Source: Burkholderiales bacterium (GTDB taxonomy: Bacteria > Pseudomonadota > Gammaproteobacteria > Burkholderiales > Burkholderiaceae_E). Taken from it: a stretch of DNA of 45,127 bases. Each line of letters begins with the position of its first letter. Position 1 is the stretch's first letter. This document shows positions 16,889 to 25,301 of the stretch, one piece after another. A model generated the notes under the pieces. It worked only from the letters and a program-made list of their open reading frames with translations. It was not told where the DNA came from and did not search any database. Location: positions 1 through 45,127 of the forward strand of contig JAFKGG010000376.1 of NCBI GenBank assembly GCA_017307915.1, written 5' to 3'. Made by a program: the position numbers and the translations under genes.

Positions 16889-17884
16889 ATGTCGCTGATC
16901 AAGACATTCCTGACTCAACAGGTGCCCGCCATTGCGTTGGCGTGCGCCGCTTTCGGCATGGCCGCGCCGGCCGGCGCGCAAACCGAAGTCAAAATCGGCT
17001 ATGCGCTGGCGGTGAATTCGCACTACGGCGCCGGTGCCAAGGCCTGGGCCGATTCGGTGGAGCAGGCCACCGGCGGCAAAGTGAAGTTCAAGCACTTCCC
17101 CAACAGCGCGCTGGGCGGCGAGCGCGAGATGGTCGAAAGCGTGCAACTGGGCACACTCGAGGCGGTGATCGTCTCCAGCGGCACGCTGAGCAACTTCGTG
17201 CCCGAGGTCGGCGTGGCCGACATCCCGTTCCTGTTCCGCGACCTGGCGCACGCGCGCAAGGTGCTCGACGGCCCGATCGGGCAAGACCTGCTGGCCAAGT
17301 TCCGGTCGCGCAACCTGATCGCGCTGGCCTGGGGCGAGCAGGGCTTTCGCCATCTGACCAACAGCAAGCGCGCCGTCAACGGCCCCGCCGACATGAAGGG
17401 CCTGAAGATTCGCACGATGGAAAACCCGGTGCACCTGACGGCCTTCCGCACGCTGGGTGCGGCGCCCACGCCAATGGCCTGGCCCGAGGTGATCGGCGCG
17501 CTGCAGCAGGGTACGATCGACGGTCAGGAAAACCCGATGTCGGTGATCGTGTCGGCCAAGCTTGCCGAAGTGCAGAAGCACCTGACGCTGACCGGCCACG
17601 TCTATTCGCCGGCCGCGCTGCTGGTCTCGACCAAGCTGTGGAACAGCCTGGATGACGCCGGCAAGAAAGCGTTGACCGACGGTGCGCGCACCGGCGTGGT
17701 GGCGATGCGCGCCTACGTCGATGACGTCGAGCGCCGCGGCGTCGAGGCGGTGCGTGCCGCCGGCATGCAGGTGATCGAGCTGCGCGATCGCTCGGCGTTC
17801 CAGAAGGCGCTCGAACCGGCCTACAAGCAGTATTACAGCCGCTACGACAAGGCGCTGATCGACTCGATCGCCAATACGCGCTGA
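16889..17884 (+). CDS. dctP: TRAP transporter solute-binding protein, DctP family
   Basis: The 331-residue periplasmic protein starts at ATG 16889, preceded by GAGGAGG. It has a Sec signal (hydrophobic stretch ending APAGAQT) and the DctP fold: KIGYALAVNSHYGAGAKAWA at the mature N-terminus, the conserved GLKIRTMENPVH region carrying the carboxylate-binding Arg, and the GTIDGQENP segment. DctP proteins capture organic acids and deliver them to a Na+-driven DctQM permease, whose genes follow directly. A longer frame from 16730 adds a non-signal-like extension and is not supported. The ligand is unknown; sialic acids, C4-dicarboxylates or aromatic acids are all handled by the family. Confidence 0.92.
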   Translation: MSLIKTFLTQQVPAIALACAAFGMAAPAGAQTEVKIGYALAVNSHYGAGAKAWADSVEQATGGKVKFKHFPNSALGGEREMVESVQLGTLEAVIVSSGTLSNFVPEVGVADIPFLFRDLAHARKVLDGPIGQDLLAKFRSRNLIALAWGEQGFRHLTNSKRAVNGPADMKGLKIRTMENPVHLTAFRTLGAAPTPMAWPEVIGALQQGTIDGQENPMSVIVSAKLAEVQKHLTLTGHVYSPAALLVSTKLWNSLDDAGKKALTDGARTGVVAMRAYVDDVERRGVEAVRAAGMQVIELRDRSAFQKALEPAYKQYYSRYDKALIDSIANTR

Positions 17885-17913
17885 GCGTTCTTGGGCGTCA
17901 CCGCACACCCATC

Positions 17914-18438
17914 ATGCGTTCGCCGCTGGACCGGATCGAACGAGCCTTCGTCGCCGTCAACCGCTGGCTGCTGATCCTGCTGCTGGCGGTGATGGCCTGC
18001 ATCGTCTTCACCAACGTCGTGCTGCGCTACCTGACCAACGAGTCGCTGTACTGGGCCGAAGAGGTGGCGCGTCATCTGATGGTTTGGCTGACCTTCGTCG
18101 GCGCCGGCCTGGTGCTGCGTTTCGGTGGCCACATCGCGATCGAGAATCTGCACAACGTGCTGCCGGGCCGTACCGGGCAATGGCTGCGTGCGGTGATCGC
18201 GGCCGGCTTGATCGTGTTCTTCTCGGTGATGGCCTGGCAGGGCGCGGTCTACGCCAACCTGATGCGCTTCCAGACCACCTCGGCCACCGAGATCTCGTTC
18301 GGCTGGATCTATCTGGCACTGCCGCTGGGTTTCGGGCTGCTGATCGTGCACCTGTTGCTGGTCGTGCGGCGCTACGTGATCGAGCGGCGTTTCATCGAAT
18401 CCTCCGAAATGGACGCCGAAGCGGCGGCAACGCTGTGA
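17914..18438 (+). CDS. dctQ: TRAP transporter small permease, DctQ family
   Basis: The 174-residue membrane protein has four hydrophobic helices (WLLILLLAVMACIVFTNVV, LMVWLTFVGAGLVLR, AVIAAGLIVFFSVMAW, LALPLGFGLLIVHLLLVV) and the family motif EEVARHLMVWLTFVGA. It starts 29 bases after dctP and ends about 60 bases before dctM. It forms the small subunit that scaffolds the DctM channel in the inner membrane. Confidence 0.92.
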   Translation: MRSPLDRIERAFVAVNRWLLILLLAVMACIVFTNVVLRYLTNESLYWAEEVARHLMVWLTFVGAGLVLRFGGHIAIENLHNVLPGRTGQWLRAVIAAGLIVFFSVMAWQGAVYANLMRFQTTSATEISFGWIYLALPLGFGLLIVHLLLVVRRYVIERRFIESSEMDAEAAATL

Positions 18439-18499
18439 GCGGTGCCGGCGCACGCCTTCGCTGCAAGGGCGTGAGCACTCTCATGGCAGGCGGCCATCC

Positions 18500-19786
18500 A
18501 TGGCGCTGACGCTGTTCATCGCCGGCATCGTGCTGCTGGCCATTGGCGTGCCGATCGCCTTCGCGCTGGCGATGGCCGCGTCGATCGCGGTGGCGGTCGG
18601 CGGCCGCTATCCGCAGATCGTCGTCTTCAAGGAAATGTTCACCGGCCTGGACAGCTTCCCGCTGATGGCCGTGCCGTTCTTCATCCTGGCTGCCGAGCTG
18701 ATGAGCGGCGGCGCACTGACGGCGGTGCTGTTACGCTTCGCGGCGCAGTTCGTCGGCCATCTGCGCGGCGGACTGGGCTACGCCAACGTGCTGTCGCTGA
18801 CGATGTTCTCGGGTATCTCGGGCTCGGCGATGGCCGACGTGGCCGGCCCCGGCGCGATGATGACGCGGATGATGGAAAAAGCCGGCTACGACCGCGACTA
18901 TGCGGCCGCGCTCACCGCCAGTACGGCGATCGTCGGTCCGATCATTCCGCCATCGATCATCATGATCATCTACGCGCTGCAGGACGAGCGCGTCTCGGTG
19001 GGCGCGCTGTTCATCGCCGGCTTCGTGCCCGGCGCGCTGATCGCGCTGGCGATGTCGGCCACCAACTGGTGGATCTGCCGGCGTCGCAACTATCAGTCGA
19101 CCGAGCCGCGTCCGTCGGCGCGCGAAATGCTGATCAACACCTGGCGTGCGCTGCCGGCACTGCTGTTGATCGTGCTGATTCTGGTCGGCATCCGTTTCGG
19201 CTTGTTTACGCCCACCGAGGCCTCGGTGGTGGCGGTGTTCTACGCGCTGATCTGCGGCAAGTGGATCTACCGCACGCTGAAGTGGCAGGCGGTGCCGTCG
19301 ATCCTGGCGCGCTCGGCGCTGCTCACCTCGGCCGTGCTGCTGATCGTCGGTGCCTCGGCTGCGTTCGCCTGGGTGTTGACGATCGAGCGCATTCCGCAGT
19401 TTCTGGCCGAAACGCTGGTGAGCTGGCAGATGTCGCCGCTCGTGTTCATGTTCGCGGTGAACGTGCTGCTGCTGCTGTTCGGCATCTTTCTGGAGCCGCT
19501 GCCCGGTGTGATGATCCTGGTACCGATCCTGGCGCCGATCGCGGGATCATTGGGCATCGACGCGCTGCATTTCGCGATCGTGGTGATCTTCAACCTGACG
19601 CTGGGCATGATCACGCCACCGGTCGGCGGGCTGTTGTTCGTCACCTCGGTGACGACCAAGGTCGGCATGACGGCGCTGGTGCGGCAATTGCCGCCGTTCC
19701 TGCTCGCGCACTTGCTGGTGCTGGTGTTGCTGACGCTGTTCCCGATCTTGTCGAACGGCTTGCCGCACCTGCTGGGCTTCAAGTAA
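18500..19786 (+). CDS. dctM: TRAP transporter large permease, DctM family
   Basis: The 428-residue polytopic protein has the DctM pattern: a first helix beginning MALTLFIAGIVLLAIGVP, FFILAAELMSGG, the conserved FSGISGSAMADVAGPGAMM loop, a second half with GPIIPPSIIMIIYAL, and LGMITPPVGGLLFV late in the protein. It is the Na+-coupled channel subunit completing the dctPQM operon. It is convergent with the gamma-glutamyltransferase-family gene, separated by 65 bases. The transporter may supply a carboxylate to the neighbouring catabolic operon, although it lies on the opposite strand. Confidence 0.93.
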   Translation: MALTLFIAGIVLLAIGVPIAFALAMAASIAVAVGGRYPQIVVFKEMFTGLDSFPLMAVPFFILAAELMSGGALTAVLLRFAAQFVGHLRGGLGYANVLSLTMFSGISGSAMADVAGPGAMMTRMMEKAGYDRDYAAALTASTAIVGPIIPPSIIMIIYALQDERVSVGALFIAGFVPGALIALAMSATNWWICRRRNYQSTEPRPSAREMLINTWRALPALLLIVLILVGIRFGLFTPTEASVVAVFYALICGKWIYRTLKWQAVPSILARSALLTSAVLLIVGASAAFAWVLTIERIPQFLAETLVSWQMSPLVFMFAVNVLLLLFGIFLEPLPGVMILVPILAPIAGSLGIDALHFAIVVIFNLTLGMITPPVGGLLFVTSVTTKVGMTALVRQLPPFLLAHLLVLVLLTLFPILSNGLPHLLGFK

Positions 19787-19851
19787 TCAACAGGCGCTCG
19801 TTCGGGATCGGCGCTTCGCTGCCGGTGGAGCGACAGGGGGCCGATCGCGTC

Positions 19852-21396
19852 TCAGCATGCGAACGCGACGGCCTGGCGGCGCGCATCGGCAGCCGCCTCG
19901 ATGAAGCCGGCCGGGGTCTGCCGCGCCAGCTTGGCCGAACCGAAGTAGAACTCGTGCATCGAGTTTTCCACCACTGCCATCCCGTGCTGGCGCAGGCTTT
20001 CGGCCACCGCCGGTGACAGACCCGCTTCGAGCAGCACTTCGCCATCGCGGCTCAGGCTCCAGCGCGGCCGCGCCACGACTTCGCCCAGCGGTACGCCGGG
20101 ATCGGCGCAGGCCGCCAGAACCTGCACGCCGGTGGTGGTCTGGCTGACGCCGCCGGGCGAGACGCCGGCCAGCCAGCAGCCGTCGGCTTGCTGCACCAGA
20201 TACGGATTGAGCGTATGCGATGGCCGCTTGCCCGGCGCGATGCAATTGACCGACCCAGGCTCGGTCGAAAAATCGAAGGCCCGATTGTTCATCAGAATGC
20301 CGGTGCCCGGGTCGACGCAGCCGCTGCCGAATGGCTGGAACACGCTTTGCAGCATGGCCAGCGCATTGCCTTGCGCGTCGATCGCGACGATACCGCTGGT
20401 GTCGCCCGGCTCGACACGGACGCTGGCCGGCGAGACCGGCGCGCGATCGAGATGCCCGGATTCGAGCAAGGTCGGATCGACGGCGCCATGCTCCGGATCG
20501 CCGATCTCGTTCTTGAGCCGGCCGATCACCTCGGCGGCGATCCGGATGCGTTGCACCGTAAGCAAGGCCTCGTCATCGCCGGCCGTGCGCGGCAGCCGGG
20601 CCGCTGCGGCGAGCTGTGCCAGCATCAGCACGCCAACGGAATTCGGCGGCATCACATGCACGCTGCGGCCATCGAAGCGCTGGCTGCGTGGCGCCGACCA
20701 ATCGGCCTGCGCGGCAGCGAAATCGTCGGCGCTGAGCAGGCCGTCCTGGGCCCGAGCGAAGTCCAGCAAACTAGCCGCCACCGGGCCGCGATAAAAGCCG
20801 TTTTCGCCTTGCGCGGCGATGATCCGCAAGACCTCGGCGATGCGCGGCTGCGCGAAACGTTCACCGCAGCGCAGCGGCTGTCCGCCGGGCAGGAATGCCT
20901 GCGCAAATCCCGCCTGCTTGAGCAATTGGGCATCGGCGCCGGCCAGATTGCGCGCCAGCTCTTCAGCGACCACGCCGCCGTCGGTGGCGCAGTCGATCGC
21001 TTCATCGAACAAGGTGGCCCATGGCAGGCGACCGAAGCGCTCGTGCGCGCGTGCCCAGCAGCGCACCAGCGTCGGCGTGACCCAGGCTCGTGCGCCGCGC
21101 CGCGGCATGCCGGTCTCGAATAGCGCCGGATCAGCGGCGAGCGGTGCTCGGCCGCTGCCATTCAAGGCCCACAGGCCGCCCGACACAGCGTCGCGATAGA
21201 GCAGCATGCCGCAGCCGCCCAGCGAAGTGGCATGGGGCAGTGCCACCGTGAGCACGGCCGACGCGGCAATCGCGGCGTCGACCAAACCGCCGCCGCGCTG
21301 CATGGTCTGTATCGCGGCCCAGCTTGCGCGATGATGGCCGGTGGCAAACGCGAAGCGAGTGCCGAACTGGCTGCGCGGGCGCTGCGTGAAGCTCAT
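19852..21396 (-). CDS. Gamma-glutamyltransferase-family Ntn hydrolase (cytoplasmic, possible amidohydrolase)
   Basis: The 514-residue protein has the GGT fold: an early FATGHHRASWAAIQTMQRGG stretch, GGCGMLLYRD, and the autocatalytic cleavage/nucleophile site EPGDTSGIVAIDAQGNA, with Thr333 in the place of the N-terminal threonine of the mature small chain. The late GGVSQTTTGVQ motif is also present. No signal peptide is visible, unlike classical periplasmic GGT, so it probably works in the cytosol like YwrD/HpxW-type members, of which HpxW is an oxamate amidohydrolase. It is the last of nine genes in the catabolic operon, four bases after coxG. Hydrolysis of an amide produced by ring opening is the inferred role. 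Confidence 0.83.
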   Translation of the reverse strand: MSFTQRPRSQFGTRFAFATGHHRASWAAIQTMQRGGGLVDAAIAASAVLTVALPHATSLGGCGMLLYRDAVSGGLWALNGSGRAPLAADPALFETGMPRRGARAWVTPTLVRCWARAHERFGRLPWATLFDEAIDCATDGGVVAEELARNLAGADAQLLKQAGFAQAFLPGGQPLRCGERFAQPRIAEVLRIIAAQGENGFYRGPVAASLLDFARAQDGLLSADDFAAAQADWSAPRSQRFDGRSVHVMPPNSVGVLMLAQLAAAARLPRTAGDDEALLTVQRIRIAAEVIGRLKNEIGDPEHGAVDPTLLESGHLDRAPVSPASVRVEPGDTSGIVAIDAQGNALAMLQSVFQPFGSGCVDPGTGILMNNRAFDFSTEPGSVNCIAPGKRPSHTLNPYLVQQADGCWLAGVSPGGVSQTTTGVQVLAACADPGVPLGEVVARPRWSLSRDGEVLLEAGLSPAVAESLRQHGMAVVENSMHEFYFGSAKLARQTPAGFIEAAADARRQAVAFAC

Positions 21397-21400
21397 CGAT

Positions 21401-22015
21401 TCAGCGCAGCCACAGGGCGGCGAAGGCGCCCAGGAAGGCGCCGATCGCCGAGGCCAGCATTAGCCGCCACGGCGAGGCGCCGTGGGACGCGGAAGGAGCG
21501 GCAAGTCGATCGATGTGGGGGGCATGCGCGCCCGCAACGGCCGCCCCCGTGGCGCTTGCAGGCTTGCCGGCCGCGCCTTCGGCGAGCAAGCGCGACGCAT
21601 TGCTGAAGAACTCTTCCGAAAAGCGTCGGGCCGTGCTGTCGATCAAGCGCGTGCCCAGTTGCGCAAGCCGGCCGGTGATTTCCGTCTGCGCCACATAGTT
21701 CAGCTGCGTGCCGCCGGGTAGATCTTCGAGCGTTACGTTGACCACGCCGCTGGCCGAGCCGATCGCGCCGGCACTGCCGCCGCCGTGCAGCGACCAGGCG
21801 CGGCCTTCGATGACGTCGCGCTTTTCAAGTTGAACGTCGAAGCCGGCACGGATCGGACCCAGCGAGGTGGAGATGGTTGCCTCCAAGGCCTGCGGCGAAC
21901 GTTCGACGAGCCGGCTGCAGCCCGGAATGGCGCGTTGCAGGAATGCCGGGTCGTTCAGCGCTTGCCATACCGTCTGCCGATCGGCAGCGATCGTCTTGCT
22001 GCCTTCGATGTTCAT
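21401..22015 (-). CDS. CoxG-like SRPBCC protein with C-terminal membrane anchor
   Basis: The 204-residue protein begins with the CoxG/SRPBCC ligand-binding fold (MNIEGSKTIAADRQTVWQAL, then DPAFLQRAIPGC and DVQLEKRDVIEGRAWSL). A low-complexity linker of Ala, Gly and Pro leads to a single C-terminal hydrophobic helix WRLMLASAIGAFLGAFAALW. CoxG proteins accompany molybdenum hydroxylases, notably aerobic CO dehydrogenase, where they link the enzyme to the membrane and quinone pool. The same partnership is expected with the three-subunit hydroxylase encoded in this operon. ATG 22015 overlaps the preceding monooxygenase stop (ATGA). Confidence 0.85.
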   Translation of the reverse strand: MNIEGSKTIAADRQTVWQALNDPAFLQRAIPGCSRLVERSPQALEATISTSLGPIRAGFDVQLEKRDVIEGRAWSLHGGGSAGAIGSASGVVNVTLEDLPGGTQLNYVAQTEITGRLAQLGTRLIDSTARRFSEEFFSNASRLLAEGAAGKPASATGAAVAGAHAPHIDRLAAPSASHGASPWRLMLASAIGAFLGAFAALWLR

Positions 22016-23160
22016 GCGTGCGCCTCGTCCAGAGAAATGCCGGCCAGTCGCAGCCCGCGATCGGCCACGCGCATGCGATCGTTCAGGAAGCGCAGCCGGC
22101 CGAAGCTCCAAGCCACCAGGGGCCGCGCGAAATCGAGCTGCGTCGGCCACTGGCGCGTGAACCAGTCGTAACGGCACGACCAGCTCTGCGTGCGGTCGCT
22201 GATGAAGCGCACGCGTGTTTCCCATTCCCGCAGCGCCGATTCGATGCTGTTGCTGTGCCGCAGAAAATGCGCCAGCGCATAGGCATTGATCAGCGTCAGC
22301 CCGGCTCCCTGGCCCAACGTCGGCGGCAATCCGTGCGCGGCGTCGCCGAGGATCGCTACCCGGCCCATCGACCATTTCTCGCAATCGACCACGCCATAGT
22401 TGTATTGCGTCGATTCGGCTTGCGCCAGCACCTGGAACAGCGGTGCCAGCAGCGGAAAGCGGGCGCTCCAGTCGGCGACGTCGAGCGGCAGCTTGCAAGC
22501 TGCTGTGTCGGCCTGCGGCGCCACCATGTAGACGTAAGTGTGCTGCGGGCCGCTGGGCGTGACGCCGATCCTGCGGTTGCCGGACCAGTGCTCGACCGTG
22601 CGCGGTTCACGCGTGAACTCGCGCGATTCGATCAGGAAGCGGTCGATGATGGTCGGCAGCAAGCGGAAGCCAGAGCGCATCGGCAGCGAACCGCGCACCG
22701 CCGACGAGACACCATCATCGGCGGCGACGATCAGGTCGGCGCGATAGTGGCTGCCGTCGGTGAGTTTCAAACCGCCGTCGGGCGTGGCCGATTCCACCGT
22801 CGAGCGCGTGCGCACGTCGACGCCCGCAGCTAGCGCAGCGTCGCGCAGCGCTTCGATCAATACCTGGCGTGGAAACACATGCACGCGCGACAAACCGGTC
22901 AGCGCACGGCGTTGCTTGACCGAACCGTCGGCGAACTGGATTTGCGCGTAGTCGAGCTGGGTGCCATATGGAATCAAGCCATCGAAGACGCCGAGCTGTT
23001 CGAGTACCTCGATGCTGTTGTTCTTGATGTAGATGCCGGCGCCGATCTCGCGAATCTCGGCGCTGCGCTCATGCACGCGCACGCTCCAGCCGTCGCGCGC
23101 CAGCAGCGTCGCGATGGCCAGGCCGCCGATGCCGCCGCCGGCGATTTCCGCGGTTTTCAT
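22012..23160 (-). CDS. FAD-dependent aromatic monooxygenase (UbiH/salicylate-hydroxylase type)
   Basis: The 382-residue flavoprotein has the Rossmann GxGxxG (EIAGGGIGGLAIATLLARDG), the Glu ending strand two (VHERSA), the DG motif region ADLIVAADDGVSSAVR and the GD motif GRVAILGDAAHGLPPTLGQG. This is group A monooxygenase architecture, using NAD(P)H and O2 to place a hydroxyl on an activated ring. NicC, 6-hydroxynicotinate 3-monooxygenase, is of the same family and length, but I cannot assign that specificity. GGAGGT is three bases before ATG 23160, so the longer frame upstream is not used. Position between ridA and coxG in the operon suggests the second hydroxylation before ring cleavage. Confidence 0.87.
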   Translation of the reverse strand: MKTAEIAGGGIGGLAIATLLARDGWSVRVHERSAEIREIGAGIYIKNNSIEVLEQLGVFDGLIPYGTQLDYAQIQFADGSVKQRRALTGLSRVHVFPRQVLIEALRDAALAAGVDVRTRSTVESATPDGGLKLTDGSHYRADLIVAADDGVSSAVRGSLPMRSGFRLLPTIIDRFLIESREFTREPRTVEHWSGNRRIGVTPSGPQHTYVYMVAPQADTAACKLPLDVADWSARFPLLAPLFQVLAQAESTQYNYGVVDCEKWSMGRVAILGDAAHGLPPTLGQGAGLTLINAYALAHFLRHSNSIESALREWETRVRFISDRTQSWSCRYDWFTRQWPTQLDFARPLVAWSFGRLRFLNDRMRVADRGLRLAGISLDEAHA

Positions 23161-23171
23161 GCGACCTCCGT

Positions 23172-23663
23172 TCATTCCAGTTCGACGACGGCTTCCAGCT
23201 CGATCGGCATCGCGAACGGCAGCGAATTGAAGCCGACCGCGCTGCGTGCATGCACGCCGCGTTCGCCGAACACGGCGGTGAGCAGATCGGAAGCGCCGTC
23301 CATCACCTCGGGTTGGCGCGTGAAGTCGGGCGTGCAATTGACCATGCCGAACACGCGCACGACACGCTTGACGCGCGACAACTCTCCGATCTCGGCCTTC
23401 AGCGAAGCCAGCGCGCTGATCATCGCGGTGCGTGAAGCGTCCTTGCCGGCCTCGACGTCGACGTCGGCGCCGAGCTTGCCGCGATGCGTCTGCTCGGTGC
23501 CGCGAAACGGCCCATGGCCGGCGATGAACACCAGCTTGCCGGCCGTGACGGCGCCGGTGTAGTTGCCCACCGGCTTGCGTTTGGGCGGCAGCTCATGGCC
23601 GAGCTCAGCCAGGCGTTCTTCGGGCGTCTTGCCGGCCAGGGATGCGAAGGTGCTCAGGGACAT
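23172..23663 (-). CDS. RidA/YjgF-family protein (enamine/imine deaminase type)
   Basis: The 163-residue protein has the chorismate-mutase-like RidA fold signatures: GKLVFIAGHGP, the late HARSAVGFNSLPFAMPIELE with an Arg in the usual carboxylate-binding place, and IELEAVVE at the C-terminus. RidA members hydrolyse enamines and imines; several catabolic operons carry specialised ones such as 2-aminomuconate deaminase. The length is above the usual 125-130 residues because of an N-terminal extension (KTPEERLAELGHELPPKRKP). AGGAG precedes the ATG. In this operon it could release ammonia from the nitrogen-containing ring-fission product. Confidence 0.85.
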   Translation of the reverse strand: MSLSTFASLAGKTPEERLAELGHELPPKRKPVGNYTGAVTAGKLVFIAGHGPFRGTEQTHRGKLGADVDVEAGKDASRTAMISALASLKAEIGELSRVKRVVRVFGMVNCTPDFTRQPEVMDGASDLLTAVFGERGVHARSAVGFNSLPFAMPIELEAVVELE

Positions 23664-23676
23664 GGAGGTTCTCCTT

Positions 23677-24795
23677 TCAATGATTTTGTGCGGCTGACGC
23701 GCCGGCGCCGGCTTGCGCCTTGCGAGCGATCTCGACCTGTGTACGTGCACCGGCGGTGAGCAGCGCATGGATGCCGAAGGCGTCGCGCAACGCGGCTTCG
23801 TCGAGTGCCACCAGCGCGCTGCGCTCGTCGGCATCGAGCCGGAACTGATCGCAGAAGGCGGCGGCGTCTTCGACGAAGCGCCGTGCATCGGCGGCACTGG
23901 TTCGCAGCCGATAGACGGCCTCGACCAGCGGCACGCGCCGCGCCGGCAGCGCTGGATAGATCAGTGCTTGCCCTTCATCGACCGGTGGCGTGTCGAGTGA
24001 CCAGGCCAGCGTCGCGTAGGTGTGGTGCCATGAAGGTTCGAACTGAGCGGCAAACGGCACGCGCTCGCCGACCACTGCGGCCAGCATCAGCGTGGCGCGC
24101 AGTTCCAGGTTGCCGGTGACGTCGAGCTGGCGTTCGCTCAAGCCGAGCAACTGGCGCAGGTCGCCGGCTTTCATGCGCTCGAACAGCGCCCGGTCGGTGT
24201 CCACGTCGGGGTGCGGGTAGTGGCGGGTGCCCGGGTAGTGCGACATGCCGCCGCTGGCGATCAACACGGCGCGCCGGCCTAGCGAGCGCAGCGCGCGGTC
24301 CAGTGCCTGGCCGAACGCATAGCAGCGCCGTCCGCTGGGTTGGGGCGGTACGTAGGCATTGACGAAGATCGCCGTCATCGGCGTTTCGCGCGTATAGCCC
24401 ATGAATTCGTAAGGGATCGTGAACGCAGTCGGCAGCTTGGCGCTCAGCGTATAGGCCAGGTCGAAGCCCTGCGTTTCCAGCTCGGGTACCAGCGCATAGG
24501 CCAGGTCGGGGTCGAGTGCCCAATCGCCGCGATGCTTGTGCATGCCGTCGGCGCGGTCGGCGGCGTGTACGCAGAAGGCCGGTACGCTGTGCGTGACGAA
24601 GTGATCGCCATGATCGTTCGACACCACGATGATCGTATCGGGATTGCGTGCGCGGAAGTCTTCGCCGATGGCGGCCAGCTGCTGCCTGACGCGCTCGACC
24701 TGCTCGAGGTCTTCAGTCGCCGGGCGGGACAGGAATTGCGGTGCGTGCGGCACCGCCGCTGCGGCGATGATGCCGGTCTGTCGGGTCGTGCTCAA
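23677..24795 (-). CDS. LigB-LigA fusion class III extradiol ring-cleavage dioxygenase
   Basis: The 372-residue protein contains a LigB domain (residues about 8-280) with the iron ligands His17 (VPHAPQF), His62 (SNDHGDHF) and probably Glu231 (TGNLELR), and the catalytic His186 (SGGMSHYPG). A LigA-like helical domain follows (about 288-355; VEAVYRLRTSAADARRFVED and LVALDEAALRDAFGIHALL). One-chain LigB-LigA enzymes include the gallate dioxygenases. The start is taken as TTG 24795, which follows GAGGAG by seven bases and clears the upstream gene; the ATG at 24840 would overlap it by 31 bases. In an operon with a molybdenum hydroxylase and RidA the substrate may be a dihydroxypyridine-type ring, as for the mimosine-pathway PydA dioxygenase, or a carbocyclic catechol acid. 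Confidence 0.83.
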   Translation of the reverse strand: MSTTRQTGIIAAAAVPHAPQFLSRPATEDLEQVERVRQQLAAIGEDFRARNPDTIIVVSNDHGDHFVTHSVPAFCVHAADRADGMHKHRGDWALDPDLAYALVPELETQGFDLAYTLSAKLPTAFTIPYEFMGYTRETPMTAIFVNAYVPPQPSGRRCYAFGQALDRALRSLGRRAVLIASGGMSHYPGTRHYPHPDVDTDRALFERMKAGDLRQLLGLSERQLDVTGNLELRATLMLAAVVGERVPFAAQFEPSWHHTYATLAWSLDTPPVDEGQALIYPALPARRVPLVEAVYRLRTSAADARRFVEDAAAFCDQFRLDADERSALVALDEAALRDAFGIHALLTAGARTQVEIARKAQAGAGASAAQNH

Positions 24796-24809
24796 GGGCT
24801 TGCTCCTCG

Positions 24810-25301
24810 TCAATCGATGCTTGCGACATTGGCTGGGCACGGTTCGGCATGGCGCGCTGCCACGTCGAGTACTGCCTCGACCATGCCCTGGTAGCCGGTG
24901 CAGCGGCAGATGGAGCCGGCCAGCCGTTCGCGCACTGCCGTTTCGTTAAGCGCATTGCCTTCGCACAGCAGCTCGTAGGCGGCCGCGAATACGCCGGGCG
25001 TGCAATAGCCGCATTGCAGCGCGTGGTGGCGATTGAAAGCGTCGCGCAAGGCATCGGCAAGCTCGTCATGCAGGCCGTCGATCGTGCGTACTTCGGCGCC
25101 GGCACAGGCCTTGGCCAGCATCAGGCACGAGCGGCTGCATGCGCCGTCGACCAGCACATTGCATGCGCCGCACACGCCGTGCTCGCAGCCCAGGTGCACC
25201 GAATTGACCCCTTGCGCGCGCAGGAAGTCGCCCAGCGTTTCGCGGTCTTCACCGGCGATCGGGCACGCCGTGCCGTTGATGACGATGATCGGTTCGGTCA
25301 T
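24810..25301 (-). CDS. Molybdenum hydroxylase small subunit, two [2Fe-2S] clusters
   Basis: The 163-residue protein has the plant-type ferredoxin cluster C-x4-C-x2-C (GCEHGVCGACNVLVDG, with a further Cys at about 58) and the second helical-domain cluster QCGYCTPG and ICRCTGYQG. This is the standard small subunit of xanthine-dehydrogenase-family hydroxylases, passing electrons from the molybdenum site to FAD. ATG 25301 overlaps the medium-subunit stop by ATGA, ensuring stoichiometric expression. The 15-base gap to the dioxygenase gene keeps it in the operon. Confidence 0.93.
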   Translation of the reverse strand: MTEPIIVINGTACPIAGEDRETLGDFLRAQGVNSVHLGCEHGVCGACNVLVDGACSRSCLMLAKACAGAEVRTIDGLHDELADALRDAFNRHHALQCGYCTPGVFAAAYELLCEGNALNETAVRERLAGSICRCTGYQGMVEAVLDVAARHAEPCPANVASID

